DNA of 64,000 nucleotides from Palsa-1439 sp050015495 (GTDB lineage Bacteria; Verrucomicrobiota; Verrucomicrobiia; Palsa-1439). Below, piece by piece: positions 8,822-16,888 of this stretch. Each line of letters starts with the position of its first letter. Position 1 is the stretch's first letter. The DNA lies in assembly GCA_050015495.1 (NCBI GenBank), contig JBEKBH010000003.1:1-64000 (forward strand), in the 5' to 3' direction. The position numbers and the translations under genes are program-made. A model generated the notes under the pieces. It was given only the letters and a program-made list of their open reading frames with translations, had not been told where the DNA came from and did not search any database.

Positions 8822-9363
8822 GCGATAAACCGAAAATAAAAGTGGCGACCGCGTGGCTTGGTGGTTGTTCGGGCTGCCATATGTCGTTCCTGGATTTGGA
8901 CGAGCGGCTGATCGACCTGGCCGGCCTCATCGAGTTCACCGCCAGCCCGATCACCGACGTGAAGGAAATCCCGGAGGTGGATGTGGGCATCGTCGAGGGC
9001 GCGGTCTGCAATGAGGACAATGAGCACGTACTGCGCACGATGCGCGCGCGCTGCAAAGTGCTCGTCGCCCTGGGCGATTGCGCGATTACCGGCAATATCC
9101 CCGCGTTGCGCAACCGCCAGAAGCTGGCGGACGTGTTGGAGCGTGGCTTTGTCGAAGCGGAAAGCACCCAGGCCGGGGAGGTCCCGAATGCGCCCGAAGT
9201 CCCCAAACTGCTCGCCACCGTCCGGCCAATCCAGGAATTCGTGAAAGTCGACGCGCACATCCCGGGCTGTCCACCGGACGCCGATGCGATCTGGTACGCC
9301 CTCACGGAGTTGCTCGCGGGCCGCCAACCCAAGTGGACCCCGGCCAATATGCGCTATGACTGA
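8818..9363 (+). CDS. hoxY: [NiFe]-hydrogenase small subunit (group 3 type)
   Basis: 181-residue small subunit of a cytosolic group 3 [NiFe]-hydrogenase. It has the proximal [4Fe-4S] ligands in GGCSGCHMSFLD, GDCAITGN and PGCPPDADAIW and no Tat signal, which fits a soluble NAD-linked enzyme. The start is a GTG that overlaps the previous stop (GTGA); the next in-frame ATG would remove the first Cys motif. Its stop overlaps the large-subunit start by 8 bases, indicating translational coupling. Corresponds to HoxY or HydS. Confidence 0.94.
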   Translation: MSDKPKIKVATAWLGGCSGCHMSFLDLDERLIDLAGLIEFTASPITDVKEIPEVDVGIVEGAVCNEDNEHVLRTMRARCKVLVALGDCAITGNIPALRNRQKLADVLERGFVEAESTQAGEVPNAPEVPKLLATVRPIQEFVKVDAHIPGCPPDADAIWYALTELLAGRQPKWTPANMRYD

Positions 9364-10804
9364 CACCAACGCCAAAACCATTACGATCAACCCTGTCACC
9401 CGCATCGAGGGACATGCGAAGATCACGATCCATCTCGATGACGCGGGCAACGTGGCCGAGACGCGGTTCCACGTGGTCGAGTTCCGCGGGTTTGAAAAGT
9501 TCTGCGAGGGACGGTTCTTTGCCGAGATGCCGCAGATCACCGCGCGCATTTGCGGGATTTGTCCCGTGAGCCATCTGCTCGCCAGCGCGAAAGCCGGCGA
9601 TGCCATCCTGGGTGTGGACATCCCGCGCCCGGCGAAGCTGCTGCGGGAATTGCTCCACATGGGCCAGTTGACGCAATCGCATGCCTTAAGCTTCTTCCAT
9701 CTGAGCGCGCCGGATTTGTTGCTGGGGTTCGATAGCGACCCGGCCTCGCGGAATATCATCGGCCTTATCCAGCAACACCCGGACATTGCCCGGCGAGGGA
9801 TACGGCTTCGCAAGTTTGGTCAGGAGGTCATCAAACTCACCGGCGGACGCAAGATCCACGCGGATTTTCCCGTGCCCGGTGGCGTGAACAAGGCGCTGAC
9901 GATTGCGGAGCGCGACGAAATGCTCGCAGGCCTCCCCGAGGCCATGCGACACGCGACATTCGCGCTCGACTTGTTGAAGAAGTATCAATCGAACCATCGG
10001 CAAGAGGTCGAGGAGTTCGCCAGTTTCGACTCCAATTTCATGGGGCTGGTGCAACCGGACGGCGCGCTCGAACATTATGACGGGAAGCTCCGGTTCTGCG
10101 ACACGACGGGCCACATTCTCGAAGACCAAATCAATCCGGGCGGATATCTCGATGTGATCGCCGAAACGACCGAAGACTGGTCATATTTGAAATTCCCGTT
10201 CATCAAGTCGCGGGGCTACCCGGACGGAATGTATCGCGTGGGGCCGCTCGCGCGCCTCAACATCGCCGATCACATTTCTACACCGTTGGCGGACCACGAA
10301 CTAAAAGAATGGCGGTCGCCGGGCGCGCCGCCACGGCACAGTTCGTTTTACTACCACTGGGCGCGGCTCATCGAAACGCTGTACGCGATCGAACGCATCG
10401 AGCAATTGCTGGGAGACCGCGACATCTGCAGCACGGAGGTTCTGGTGAGCGCGAGGCCGGCCAACAGACAGGGCGTGGGTGTGGTCGAAGCGCCCCGCGG
10501 CACGTTGTTCCACCATTATTGGGTGGACGCCGGCGGACGCGTCGAAAAGGTCAACCTCATCGTCGCCACCGGTCACAACAATCTGGCGATGAACCGCGCG
10601 GTGAAAGCCGTCGCGCAGAAGTACGTCCAGGCCAACAAGCTGCAGGAGGGCATGCTCAACCGTGTCGAGGCCGCGATCCGCTGCTATGACCCCTGCCTCT
10701 CGTGTTCGACTCACGCCGTCGGCCAGATGCCGATGCGCGTGGAGTTGGTGGACGCCGGCGGTCAGGTGTTGCAGACACTCCAGCGCGATGGAAGCAAACC
10801 ATGA
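9356..10804 (+). CDS. hoxH: [NiFe]-hydrogenase large subunit (group 3 type)
   Basis: 482-residue catalytic subunit. The N-terminal INPVTRIEGHAKI motif, the L1 motif RICGICPVSH (about residue 65) and the L2 motif DPCLSCSTH (about 447) supply the four Ni-binding cysteines. About 27 residues follow the L2 His; family knowledge says this tail is cut off by the endopeptidase encoded next. The gene ends in an ATGA overlap with that protease. It oxidises or forms H2 at the NiFe(CN)2CO site. Corresponds to HoxH or HydL. Confidence 0.96.
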   Translation: MTDTNAKTITINPVTRIEGHAKITIHLDDAGNVAETRFHVVEFRGFEKFCEGRFFAEMPQITARICGICPVSHLLASAKAGDAILGVDIPRPAKLLRELLHMGQLTQSHALSFFHLSAPDLLLGFDSDPASRNIIGLIQQHPDIARRGIRLRKFGQEVIKLTGGRKIHADFPVPGGVNKALTIAERDEMLAGLPEAMRHATFALDLLKKYQSNHRQEVEEFASFDSNFMGLVQPDGALEHYDGKLRFCDTTGHILEDQINPGGYLDVIAETTEDWSYLKFPFIKSRGYPDGMYRVGPLARLNIADHISTPLADHELKEWRSPGAPPRHSSFYYHWARLIETLYAIERIEQLLGDRDICSTEVLVSARPANRQGVGVVEAPRGTLFHHYWVDAGGRVEKVNLIVATGHNNLAMNRAVKAVAQKYVQANKLQEGMLNRVEAAIRCYDPCLSCSTHAVGQMPMRVELVDAGGQVLQTLQRDGSKP

Positions 10805-11280
10805 AAACGCTCGTGCTCGGCTACGGCAATCGCAGTCGCACCGATGACGGCGTCGGCTGGTTTGTCCTGGAGCGCTTGCAGGAATTGGGGCTGCCGAACG
10901 TCGAGTTGCTGACGTCACACCAACTCGACGTCGATCATGCCGAGCTGATCACTGGTTTCGACGAGGTGATCTTCGTCGATGCCGCGATCCCGCAAAGTCC
11001 GGAACCGATCTCCCGTACGGTCGTCCAACCATGCTTTCGCAGCCACGCCGTGGCGCACTACCTGACGCCGGGCGATCTGCTGGCGTTGGCGCAGACCCTT
11101 TTCAGTCAGGCGCCCCGGGGGATTTTGTTCAGCATCCGTGGATCAGACTTCAACTTTGGCTCAACACTGTCACCGGCAACCGAGCGCGCCGCGGGCGACG
11201 TGGTGCGCCAGATCGAAGACTTGCTGTCGATCCCCGGGCCATCGGGAGCGGGGAAGAAAGCACTGGCGGCGCATGCATGA
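10801..11280 (+). CDS. Hydrogenase maturation endopeptidase (HoxW/HycI family)
   Basis: 159-residue nickel-dependent endopeptidase that trims the C-terminal tail of the large subunit after Ni insertion. The start MKTLVLGYGNRSRTDDGVG has the Asp that usually contacts Ni, and further family landmarks are FVDAAIP near residue 58 and the histidines in SHAVAHYLTPGDLL near 80. The first codon overlaps the hoxH stop and the stop overlaps the hypA start. The position directly after the large subunit makes hoxH the evident substrate. Confidence 0.9.
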   Translation: MKTLVLGYGNRSRTDDGVGWFVLERLQELGLPNVELLTSHQLDVDHAELITGFDEVIFVDAAIPQSPEPISRTVVQPCFRSHAVAHYLTPGDLLALAQTLFSQAPRGILFSIRGSDFNFGSTLSPATERAAGDVVRQIEDLLSIPGPSGAGKKALAAHA

Positions 11281-11668
11281 ATTGTCCATCGCCGAGGAAA
11301 TCGTGCGCGCCATTGGCGAGGAGTTGCACAATCATCCGAACACGCGGCTGAAATCGGCTCTGGTGCGCGTTGGCGAATTGCGGCTGATTGAACCGGCGAC
11401 GCTTGAACACTGCTTCGAGGCTGCCACTTGTGACTCACCATTGGCGGGCGCGCAATTGTGCGTCGAACAGGTCAAAGCGTCGGCGCGGTGTCGGAAATGT
11501 AACCTGGAGTTCGCGGTGGAGCACCACTGGTTCGAATGTCCGCAATGCGGCGAAACCGGCTCCGAGTTGGTGCGCGGTGATGAACTGCAACTCATGAGCT
11601 TCGAGATCGAAAGAGAGACGGATGAGATCGAGTCAGTCGTTGAAGGAGTTTATGCAAACCAAAAGTGA
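11273..11668 (+). CDS. hypA: Hydrogenase nickel incorporation protein HypA
   Basis: 131-residue HypA. The N-terminal MHELSIAEE carries the Ni-binding His2, and the zinc site is two CxxC motifs (CRKC near residue 72, CPQC near 87). HypA delivers Ni to the large subunit together with HypB. The C-terminal tail after LMSFEIE is about 17 residues longer than usual and overlaps the adenylate kinase start. It overlaps the protease stop by 8 bases. Confidence 0.95.
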   Translation: MHELSIAEEIVRAIGEELHNHPNTRLKSALVRVGELRLIEPATLEHCFEAATCDSPLAGAQLCVEQVKASARCRKCNLEFAVEHHWFECPQCGETGSELVRGDELQLMSFEIERETDEIESVVEGVYANQK

Positions 11669-12440
11669 CCGTTCCGCCTGGCTGAAAGGCCCGGCTTTCC
11701 CGTGCGAAGTGGTGCCCGCGAACGTGACGCGCCCGTGGCGACTCGTGTTGCTGGGCGCGCCCGGCGTCGGCAAGGGGACCCAGGCCGAGCTTCTCACGCA
11801 GCGACTCGGTGCCTGCCATCTTTCCACCGGCGACATCTTTCGCACCGCAAAATCCCTCACGGAAGATGAACGCAGTCCCGCAATGACCGCCGCGCTGGAA
11901 TACATGCGGCGGGGTGATCTGGTTCCCGACGCGACGGTGCTGCAAATGGTGCGCGAGCGCGTGAGTTGTCTGCGCTGTAGCGGCGGTTTCCTCCTCGATG
12001 GTTTCCCGCGGACAGTGGCGCAAGCGGAGGCCTTGCAGACATTGTTGCAGGAACAGAATCTCGCGCTCGACGCCGTCTTGGATTTCGAATTGCCCATCGA
12101 TGAAATCGTCGCGCGCCTGGCTGGTCGGCGCACCTGCAGCACATGCAAGGCCGTGTACCATGTCACGGGACTTCCCCCGAAGAAGGAAGGCATTTGCGAT
12201 AAGTGCGGTGGATCACTCGTGCAACGCGAAGACGACCGGCCGGAGTCGGTGCGCGTCCGCATGGAAGTCTACGAAAAAAGTACGGCGCCACTGACGGATT
12301 TCTACCGCCGCCTCGGTCTGCTTGTTCCCATAGCCGCACAGCCCGTCCCGGAAGGAACTTTGGCGCGAACGCTGGCTGCCCTGCAGTCGCGAGATGGGAA
12401 CACACCGACGCAGCCTGGTCTGTCGGCCCAGCGCGTTTGA
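11652..12440 (+). CDS. adk: Adenylate kinase inside the hydrogenase/hyp cluster
   Basis: Adenylate kinase (AMP + ATP to 2 ADP), about 262 residues from the ATG at 11652; an ATG ten codons upstream is also open. P-loop GAPGVGKGTQ near residue 30, AMP-binding helix TGDIFR, DGFPRT motif, and a zinc-type LID with CSTC and CDKC. The first ~25 residues and the C-terminal tail are extra. It overlaps hypA by 17 bases, so it is part of the same transcript. A plausible reason is AMP removal linked to acyl-CoA energy metabolism or the AMP released by HypF (carbamoyl-AMP chemistry); this is inference. It may be a second adk copy. Confidence 0.9.
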   Translation: MQTKSDRSAWLKGPAFPCEVVPANVTRPWRLVLLGAPGVGKGTQAELLTQRLGACHLSTGDIFRTAKSLTEDERSPAMTAALEYMRRGDLVPDATVLQMVRERVSCLRCSGGFLLDGFPRTVAQAEALQTLLQEQNLALDAVLDFELPIDEIVARLAGRRTCSTCKAVYHVTGLPPKKEGICDKCGGSLVQREDDRPESVRVRMEVYEKSTAPLTDFYRRLGLLVPIAAQPVPEGTLARTLAALQSRDGNTPTQPGLSAQRV

Positions 12441-12464
12441 CAAGTTGTCGTGACCACAAGCTGA

Positions 12465-12483
12465 CAGTGACAGCGTGTCGCTG
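12465..12483 (+). terminator. Weak hairpin after adk (no T tract)
   Basis: CAGTGACA, GCG, TGTCGCTG forms an 8-bp stem (one G-T pair) with a 3-base loop, 25 bases after the adk stop. No T run follows, so it may slow or partly end transcription, or protect the 3' end, rather than be a strong terminator. Confidence 0.3.
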
Positions 12484-12564
12484 GCCTTGGTCATCGAACC
12501 CGTCAATGGAATTACGCAACCAATTACTGCACAAGCCATTGTGAAATAAATAAACGCCGTGGCA

Positions 12565-12577
12565 TTAGCAGTGCTAA
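12565..12577 (+). promoter_or_regulatory. Palindrome in AT-rich leader before hypB (possible operator)
   Basis: TTAGCA-G-TGCTAA is a perfect 13-base palindrome 18 bases before hypB, in the only AT-rich gap of the hydrogenase region (12540-12595). A second short palindrome CTAATTAG lies at 12582-12589. The gap breaks an otherwise overlapping gene series, so a separate promoter and an operator for hypBFCDE are plausible. No convincing -35/-10 pair was found. Confidence 0.3.
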
Positions 12578-12595
12578 CTCTCTAATTAGTGGATT

Positions 12596-13348
12596 ATGAA
12601 CGTCAAGATTCTCCGTAATGTGCTGGAAGCGAACGACCATGTTGCCTCGCGAATCCGCGAGCAACTGGCGGCCAAGCACATCACGGCCATCAATCTCATC
12701 AGTTCGCCCGGCGCCGGCAAGACATCGTTGCTGGAACAAACAATCCCGCTTCTCACTGGCCAGTATCGCGTCGCGGTCCTCGAAGGCGACATCGCCACGA
12801 CACGCGACTCAGAGCGCATTGAAAAACTCGGCGTGCCCGTGGTGCAATTGCTCACGGGTGGCGCGTGCCATCTGGAAGCGCCCCTGGTGCAGCGAGGTCT
12901 CGCCGAATTGAATCTGGACGACATCGACCTGTTGTTCATCGAGAACGTCGGCAATATCGCGTGTCCCGCCGAGTTTGATCTCGGCGAAACCGTGAAGGTC
13001 GGCATCCTCAGCGTGACCGAAGGCCACGACAAGCCGGCGAAATATCCCCTGCTGTTCCACGAAATCGGTGCGCTCGTGCTGAACAAAACAGATTTGATCC
13101 CGTACACCAATTTCGACTTTGAGCAGTTCCGCGGCGATTTTTGCCGGCTCAATCACGACGCCGCCCTCTTTCAGGTTTCATGCAAGACATCCGGCGGCAT
13201 CGAGGAATGGGTGCATTGGATCGAGCATGTATGCGCCGGCGAACTTCACTTCGAGCCGCACACGCACGGCTACGGCGATCTGGCCGGCGTCATCCAGCCT
13301 CATCAACATCCGCATCGGCAGCACCACGAAGGAGTCGTCCGGGGATGA
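12596..13348 (+). CDS. hypB: Hydrogenase accessory GTPase HypB
   Basis: 250-residue SIMIBI-class GTPase that powers nickel insertion. P-loop SSPGAGKTSLLE near residue 37, EGDIATTRDSERI, the metal-site motif GACHLEAP, and the G4 motif LNKTDLIPY. The N-terminal His-rich stretch of many HypB proteins is missing; instead the C-terminus is His rich (HTHGYG... HQHPHRQHH), which could store nickel. The start is the ATG after the AT-rich gap. It overlaps hypF by 4 bases. Confidence 0.95.
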   Translation: MNVKILRNVLEANDHVASRIREQLAAKHITAINLISSPGAGKTSLLEQTIPLLTGQYRVAVLEGDIATTRDSERIEKLGVPVVQLLTGGACHLEAPLVQRGLAELNLDDIDLLFIENVGNIACPAEFDLGETVKVGILSVTEGHDKPAKYPLLFHEIGALVLNKTDLIPYTNFDFEQFRGDFCRLNHDAALFQVSCKTSGGIEEWVHWIEHVCAGELHFEPHTHGYGDLAGVIQPHQHPHRQHHEGVVRG

Positions 13349-15609
13349 AAACCCGCGTACGCGCGAAGGTTGTTGGCCGCGTTCAGGGCGTTGGCTTCCG
13401 TCCCGCTGTCTATCGTTATGCCACGCGGTTCGGCTTGTGCGGTTTCGTCTGCAACGGCCCGCACGGGGTGACGCTCGAAGTCGAGGGTGACGACCACAAG
13501 GTCGGCGCCTTCTTCGATTGTCTTACGCAGGCGCCCCCCCAACAGGCCGTCATTGCCGACATCAAGACGGAAGTGCTCGGCACGAAGGGCTACCGGAATT
13601 TCGAGGTCATTGAGTCCGAGCAGCAGGGCCAGGCGGCGGTGCATGTTTCGCCCGACCTCGCGACCTGCGACGATTGCCTGAAGGACATTCTCGACGCCAG
13701 GAACCGTCGTTGCGGGTACGCCTTCACCAACTGCACGAACTGTGGTCCGCGATTCACGATCATCCGCGACCTGCCCTACGACCGGGACAAGACGTCGATG
13801 GTGAAGTTCGTGATGTGTGAACCCTGCGAACACGAGTACCGCAACCCGCGTGATCGGCGATTCCACGCCCAGCCCAATGCGTGCGAACGCTGCGGTCCAC
13901 GGTTGCAGCTTCGCGTCGCCGGTGGGATCGCAACCGACGACGCAGACCTGGCGAAAGCGAAGGAACTGCTTCGTCGGGGCCGGATCGTGGCGATCAAAGG
14001 CATTGGCGGCTACCATCTGGCCTGCGACGCCGCGAGCGCTGAATCCGTCGCCCGGCTTCGCCGCCGCAAGCATCGCCTGCACAAACCGTTCGCCGTGATG
14101 TTCCGTGATATCGCTGCCGTGAAGGAGTTGTGTGAGGTCAACGAGGCGGAGGAAGCAGAACTGTTGAGCGCGGCGCGTCCGATCGTCTTGCTGGCGCGGA
14201 AGCCGACCGGAACCCGGCTGGCCATGGGCATTTCTCCGGATACCAAGACTGTTGGCGCATTCCTGCCGTACACGCCGCTCCATCACTTGTTGCTTCGGGA
14301 TTTCGTCGCCCTGGTGATGACGAGCGGCAATCTCACGGACGAACCTATCATCAGCGATGAAGCGGATTTGCCCGCCCTGCTCGGCCCGATTGCGGACGCA
14401 GCCCTCACGCACAATCGCCCCATCGTCCACAAGTGCGATGACTCCGTGCTGCGTGTGGTCAATGGTCAACGCCAGTTTTCGCGGCGCGCCCGCGGCTACG
14501 TGCCGAATCCGATTCGGATCGGCGCGCCCGGTACGCCGCACTTACTTGCCGTCGGTGGCGAGCTGAAAAACACCTTCTGTCTGGTGCGTGACGGAACTGC
14601 GTTTCTGTCCCAGCACATTGGCGACCTGAAGGATTACAAAACCTACAGCCATTTTTCCGGCGAGATCGAATCGTGGAAACAGCTGATGCGAATTGACCCG
14701 CAAGTGATCGCGTACGATCTGCACCCCGGCTATCTGTCCACACGATTTGCCGCCCATTCGCCGATCCTGCACAAGATCGGCGTGCAACACCATCACGCGC
14801 ACATCGCCAGCGTGATGGCCGAGCATGATTTGCGCGAACCCGTGATTGGCGTCGCGCTCGACGGGACCGGTTATGGGACCAACGACACGATTTGGGGCGG
14901 TGAATTCATGGTCGCCGACCGTTGCGACTTCGAACGCGTGGCTCATTTCAAACAATATCGGCTGCCCGGCGGCGACAAAGCCGTCGAAGAGCCATGGCGC
15001 ATGGCCGTGAGCGTGCTGACCGCCGAGGGACTCAATGACGCGACGGCGCGGAGATTCCCGGTCGCAAAACAGCATCTCGTGCAGAAGATGATCGAGACCG
15101 GTTTCAACTCGCCGTTGACCTCGAGTGCGGGACGCCTGTTCGACGCGGTTGCGGCAATTCTCGGCTTGTGCGATGTGACCAGCTATGAGGCGCAGGCGGC
15201 GATTCGGTTGGAGTCCATCGCCGACCTCCGTGTGACTGACCGATATCCATTTGCTGTTCAGACGGGGGATCGTCCGTGGGTGCTGGATTTTGGCCCAACC
15301 GTTCACGCCATTCTCGATGAGCGTCATCAGGGCGTTGCCGTGGGTGAGATCTCCGCGAAGTTTCACAACACGATTGCGGCTTCGGTGCTGGAGATCTGCC
15401 GGTTCCTGCGCGGGCAGCGGGACCTCGCCGTCGTGGCGCTCTCCGGCGGGGTCTTCCAGAACGAGTTGTTGTTGCGTCGCACGGTGGAAGCGCTCCAGTC
15501 GCGACATTTCCGGGTATTCACCAACACGGCGGTGCCTCCCAACGACGGTGGTCTCGCGCTCGGCCAGGCGGCGGTCGCAGTGGAAAGGATGAAACGCCTA
15601 TGTGTTTAG
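13345..15609 (+). CDS. hypF: Carbamoyltransferase HypF
   Basis: 754-residue HypF, which turns carbamoyl phosphate into the thiocarbamate on HypE, the source of the CN ligands. Acylphosphatase domain (residues 1-90, VVGRVQGVGFRPAVYR), two zinc-finger repeats (CDDC...CTNC, CEPC...CERC, about 110-190), YrdC-like domain (200-380, KGIGGYHLACDA), and Kae1/HypF C-terminal domain with HHHAH near 481 and LDGTGYG near 505. The start is the ATG in the ATGA overlap with hypB; an upstream extension of the frame covers hypB in another frame. It overlaps hypC by 10 bases. Confidence 0.96.
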   Translation: MKTRVRAKVVGRVQGVGFRPAVYRYATRFGLCGFVCNGPHGVTLEVEGDDHKVGAFFDCLTQAPPQQAVIADIKTEVLGTKGYRNFEVIESEQQGQAAVHVSPDLATCDDCLKDILDARNRRCGYAFTNCTNCGPRFTIIRDLPYDRDKTSMVKFVMCEPCEHEYRNPRDRRFHAQPNACERCGPRLQLRVAGGIATDDADLAKAKELLRRGRIVAIKGIGGYHLACDAASAESVARLRRRKHRLHKPFAVMFRDIAAVKELCEVNEAEEAELLSAARPIVLLARKPTGTRLAMGISPDTKTVGAFLPYTPLHHLLLRDFVALVMTSGNLTDEPIISDEADLPALLGPIADAALTHNRPIVHKCDDSVLRVVNGQRQFSRRARGYVPNPIRIGAPGTPHLLAVGGELKNTFCLVRDGTAFLSQHIGDLKDYKTYSHFSGEIESWKQLMRIDPQVIAYDLHPGYLSTRFAAHSPILHKIGVQHHHAHIASVMAEHDLREPVIGVALDGTGYGTNDTIWGGEFMVADRCDFERVAHFKQYRLPGGDKAVEEPWRMAVSVLTAEGLNDATARRFPVAKQHLVQKMIETGFNSPLTSSAGRLFDAVAAILGLCDVTSYEAQAAIRLESIADLRVTDRYPFAVQTGDRPWVLDFGPTVHAILDERHQGVAVGEISAKFHNTIAASVLEICRFLRGQRDLAVVALSGGVFQNELLLRRTVEALQSRHFRVFTNTAVPPNDGGLALGQAAVAVERMKRLCV

Positions 15610-15827
15610 CGGTGCCAGCGCGGATCGTGGAATTGCACAACTCCACCGCCACGATTTCCGTCGATGGCGCGTTGCGCGAGGTGGATGTGTCGTTGATCGA
15701 CGAGCCGCGGCTCGGAGACCATGTGCTCGTGCACGCGGGGTTTGCGATCCACAAGTGGGACCAGAGCGACGTCGACGAACTGCAGGCGATCCGCGCGGCG
15801 ACAGGCTTGCAGGAGGCCCTCTCGTGA
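15600..15827 (+). CDS. hypC: Hydrogenase chaperone HypC
   Basis: 75-residue HypC/HybG chaperone. The N-terminal MCLAVPARI exposes the essential Cys2 that holds the Fe(CN)2CO unit during transfer from HypD to the large subunit. The C-terminal part (VHAGFAIHKWD) is typical. It starts inside the end of hypF and overlaps the hypD GTG start. Confidence 0.96.
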   Translation: MCLAVPARIVELHNSTATISVDGALREVDVSLIDEPRLGDHVLVHAGFAIHKWDQSDVDELQAIRAATGLQEALS

Positions 15828-16888
15828 AGGTCGTGGTGCAAAACATTCGGGACTTATCGCAACGGGTGGGCCGCGACGTGAGGCTGATGGAAGTCTGCGG
15901 CACGCACACCATGGCCGCGTTTCGTAGCGGTTTGCGGCAACTGCTGCCAGATGCCGTCCGTCTCGTATCCGGGCCGGGCTGCCCGGTGTGCGTGACTGAT
16001 CCGAGTTACCTCGACGCGGCCATCGAGCTTTGCGGTCGGCCCGATGTCATCATCGCCACCTTTGGCGATCTGGTTCGCGTCCCGGGCACCGATACCTCGC
16101 TGGAACGGGAACGCGCCGCGGGCGCGAACGTGCGCATCGTGTATTCCCCGGGCGACGCGCTGGTGCTGGCGCGCGAATGCCCGTCGAAACAGATTGTCTT
16201 CCTCGGCGTCGGCTTCGAAACGACCGCGCCGACAATCGCCTGGGCGATCTGGCGCGCGGCGCGCGATGGTGTGGAGAATTTTTCCGTGCTCTGCGCGCAC
16301 AAGACGATGCCACGCGCGATGGACGCCTTGCTGCGCGACAAGGAACTCCGAATCGACGGCTTCCTATGTCCCGGCCACGTCAGCGTGATCACGGGCGCGC
16401 ACATCTATCGATTTATTTGCGAGCAATATCGAATTCCGTGCGTCGTTGCCGGTTTTGAAGCGTGGGACATCTTGAAGTCTGTCGAGATGTTGCTGCGGCA
16501 GCTCGCCGAGGGCCGCGCCGAGGTGGAGAACGAATATAGCCGCTCGGTCAACGAACATGGCAACGCGGCCGCGCAACAGTTGATGGACGAGGTGTTCGAA
16601 CCATGCGACACCGTGTGGCGGGGCATCGGCGTCATCCCCGGCAGCGGGCTGGCGATCCGTGAGCGGTATGCACGCTTCGACGCCGCGAAAGCGCTCGGTG
16701 TACAATTTCCGGAAGCGCGCGTAAATCCACTATGCGCCTGCGGCTCCGTGCTGCGTGGGGTCGCGTCACCGCCGGATTGTCGGTTGTTTGGCCGTCCGTG
16801 CTCGCCGGCGCACCCGATCGGACCGTGCATGGTGTCGGGAGAAGGCGTGTGCGCGGCGTACTACAAATACGAAGGGGTGGCGGCGTGA
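15824..16888 (+). CDS. hypD: Hydrogenase Fe-ligand assembly protein HypD
   Basis: 354-residue HypD, which with HypC assembles Fe(CN)2CO. Conserved features: MEVCGTHT near residue 24, SGPGCPVCVT near 55, the FLGVGFETTAP motif, CPGHVS, and the C-terminal Cys set for the [4Fe-4S] cluster (NPLCACGSVL... CRLFGRPCSPAHPIGPCMVS). The start is a GTG overlapping the hypC stop (GTGA); no in-frame ATG is closer than the MEVCGTHT motif. Same GTGA arrangement at its 3' end with hypE. Confidence 0.95.
   Translation: MKVVVQNIRDLSQRVGRDVRLMEVCGTHTMAAFRSGLRQLLPDAVRLVSGPGCPVCVTDPSYLDAAIELCGRPDVIIATFGDLVRVPGTDTSLERERAAGANVRIVYSPGDALVLARECPSKQIVFLGVGFETTAPTIAWAIWRAARDGVENFSVLCAHKTMPRAMDALLRDKELRIDGFLCPGHVSVITGAHIYRFICEQYRIPCVVAGFEAWDILKSVEMLLRQLAEGRAEVENEYSRSVNEHGNAAAQQLMDEVFEPCDTVWRGIGVIPGSGLAIRERYARFDAAKALGVQFPEARVNPLCACGSVLRGVASPPDCRLFGRPCSPAHPIGPCMVSGEGVCAAYYKYEGVAA

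Noticed and set aside
12565..12577. CIRCE (HrcA) element before hypB.
   Set aside because: CIRCE has TTAGCACTC and GAGTGCTAA separated by nine bases; here the two halves are one base apart and the extra bases do not match.
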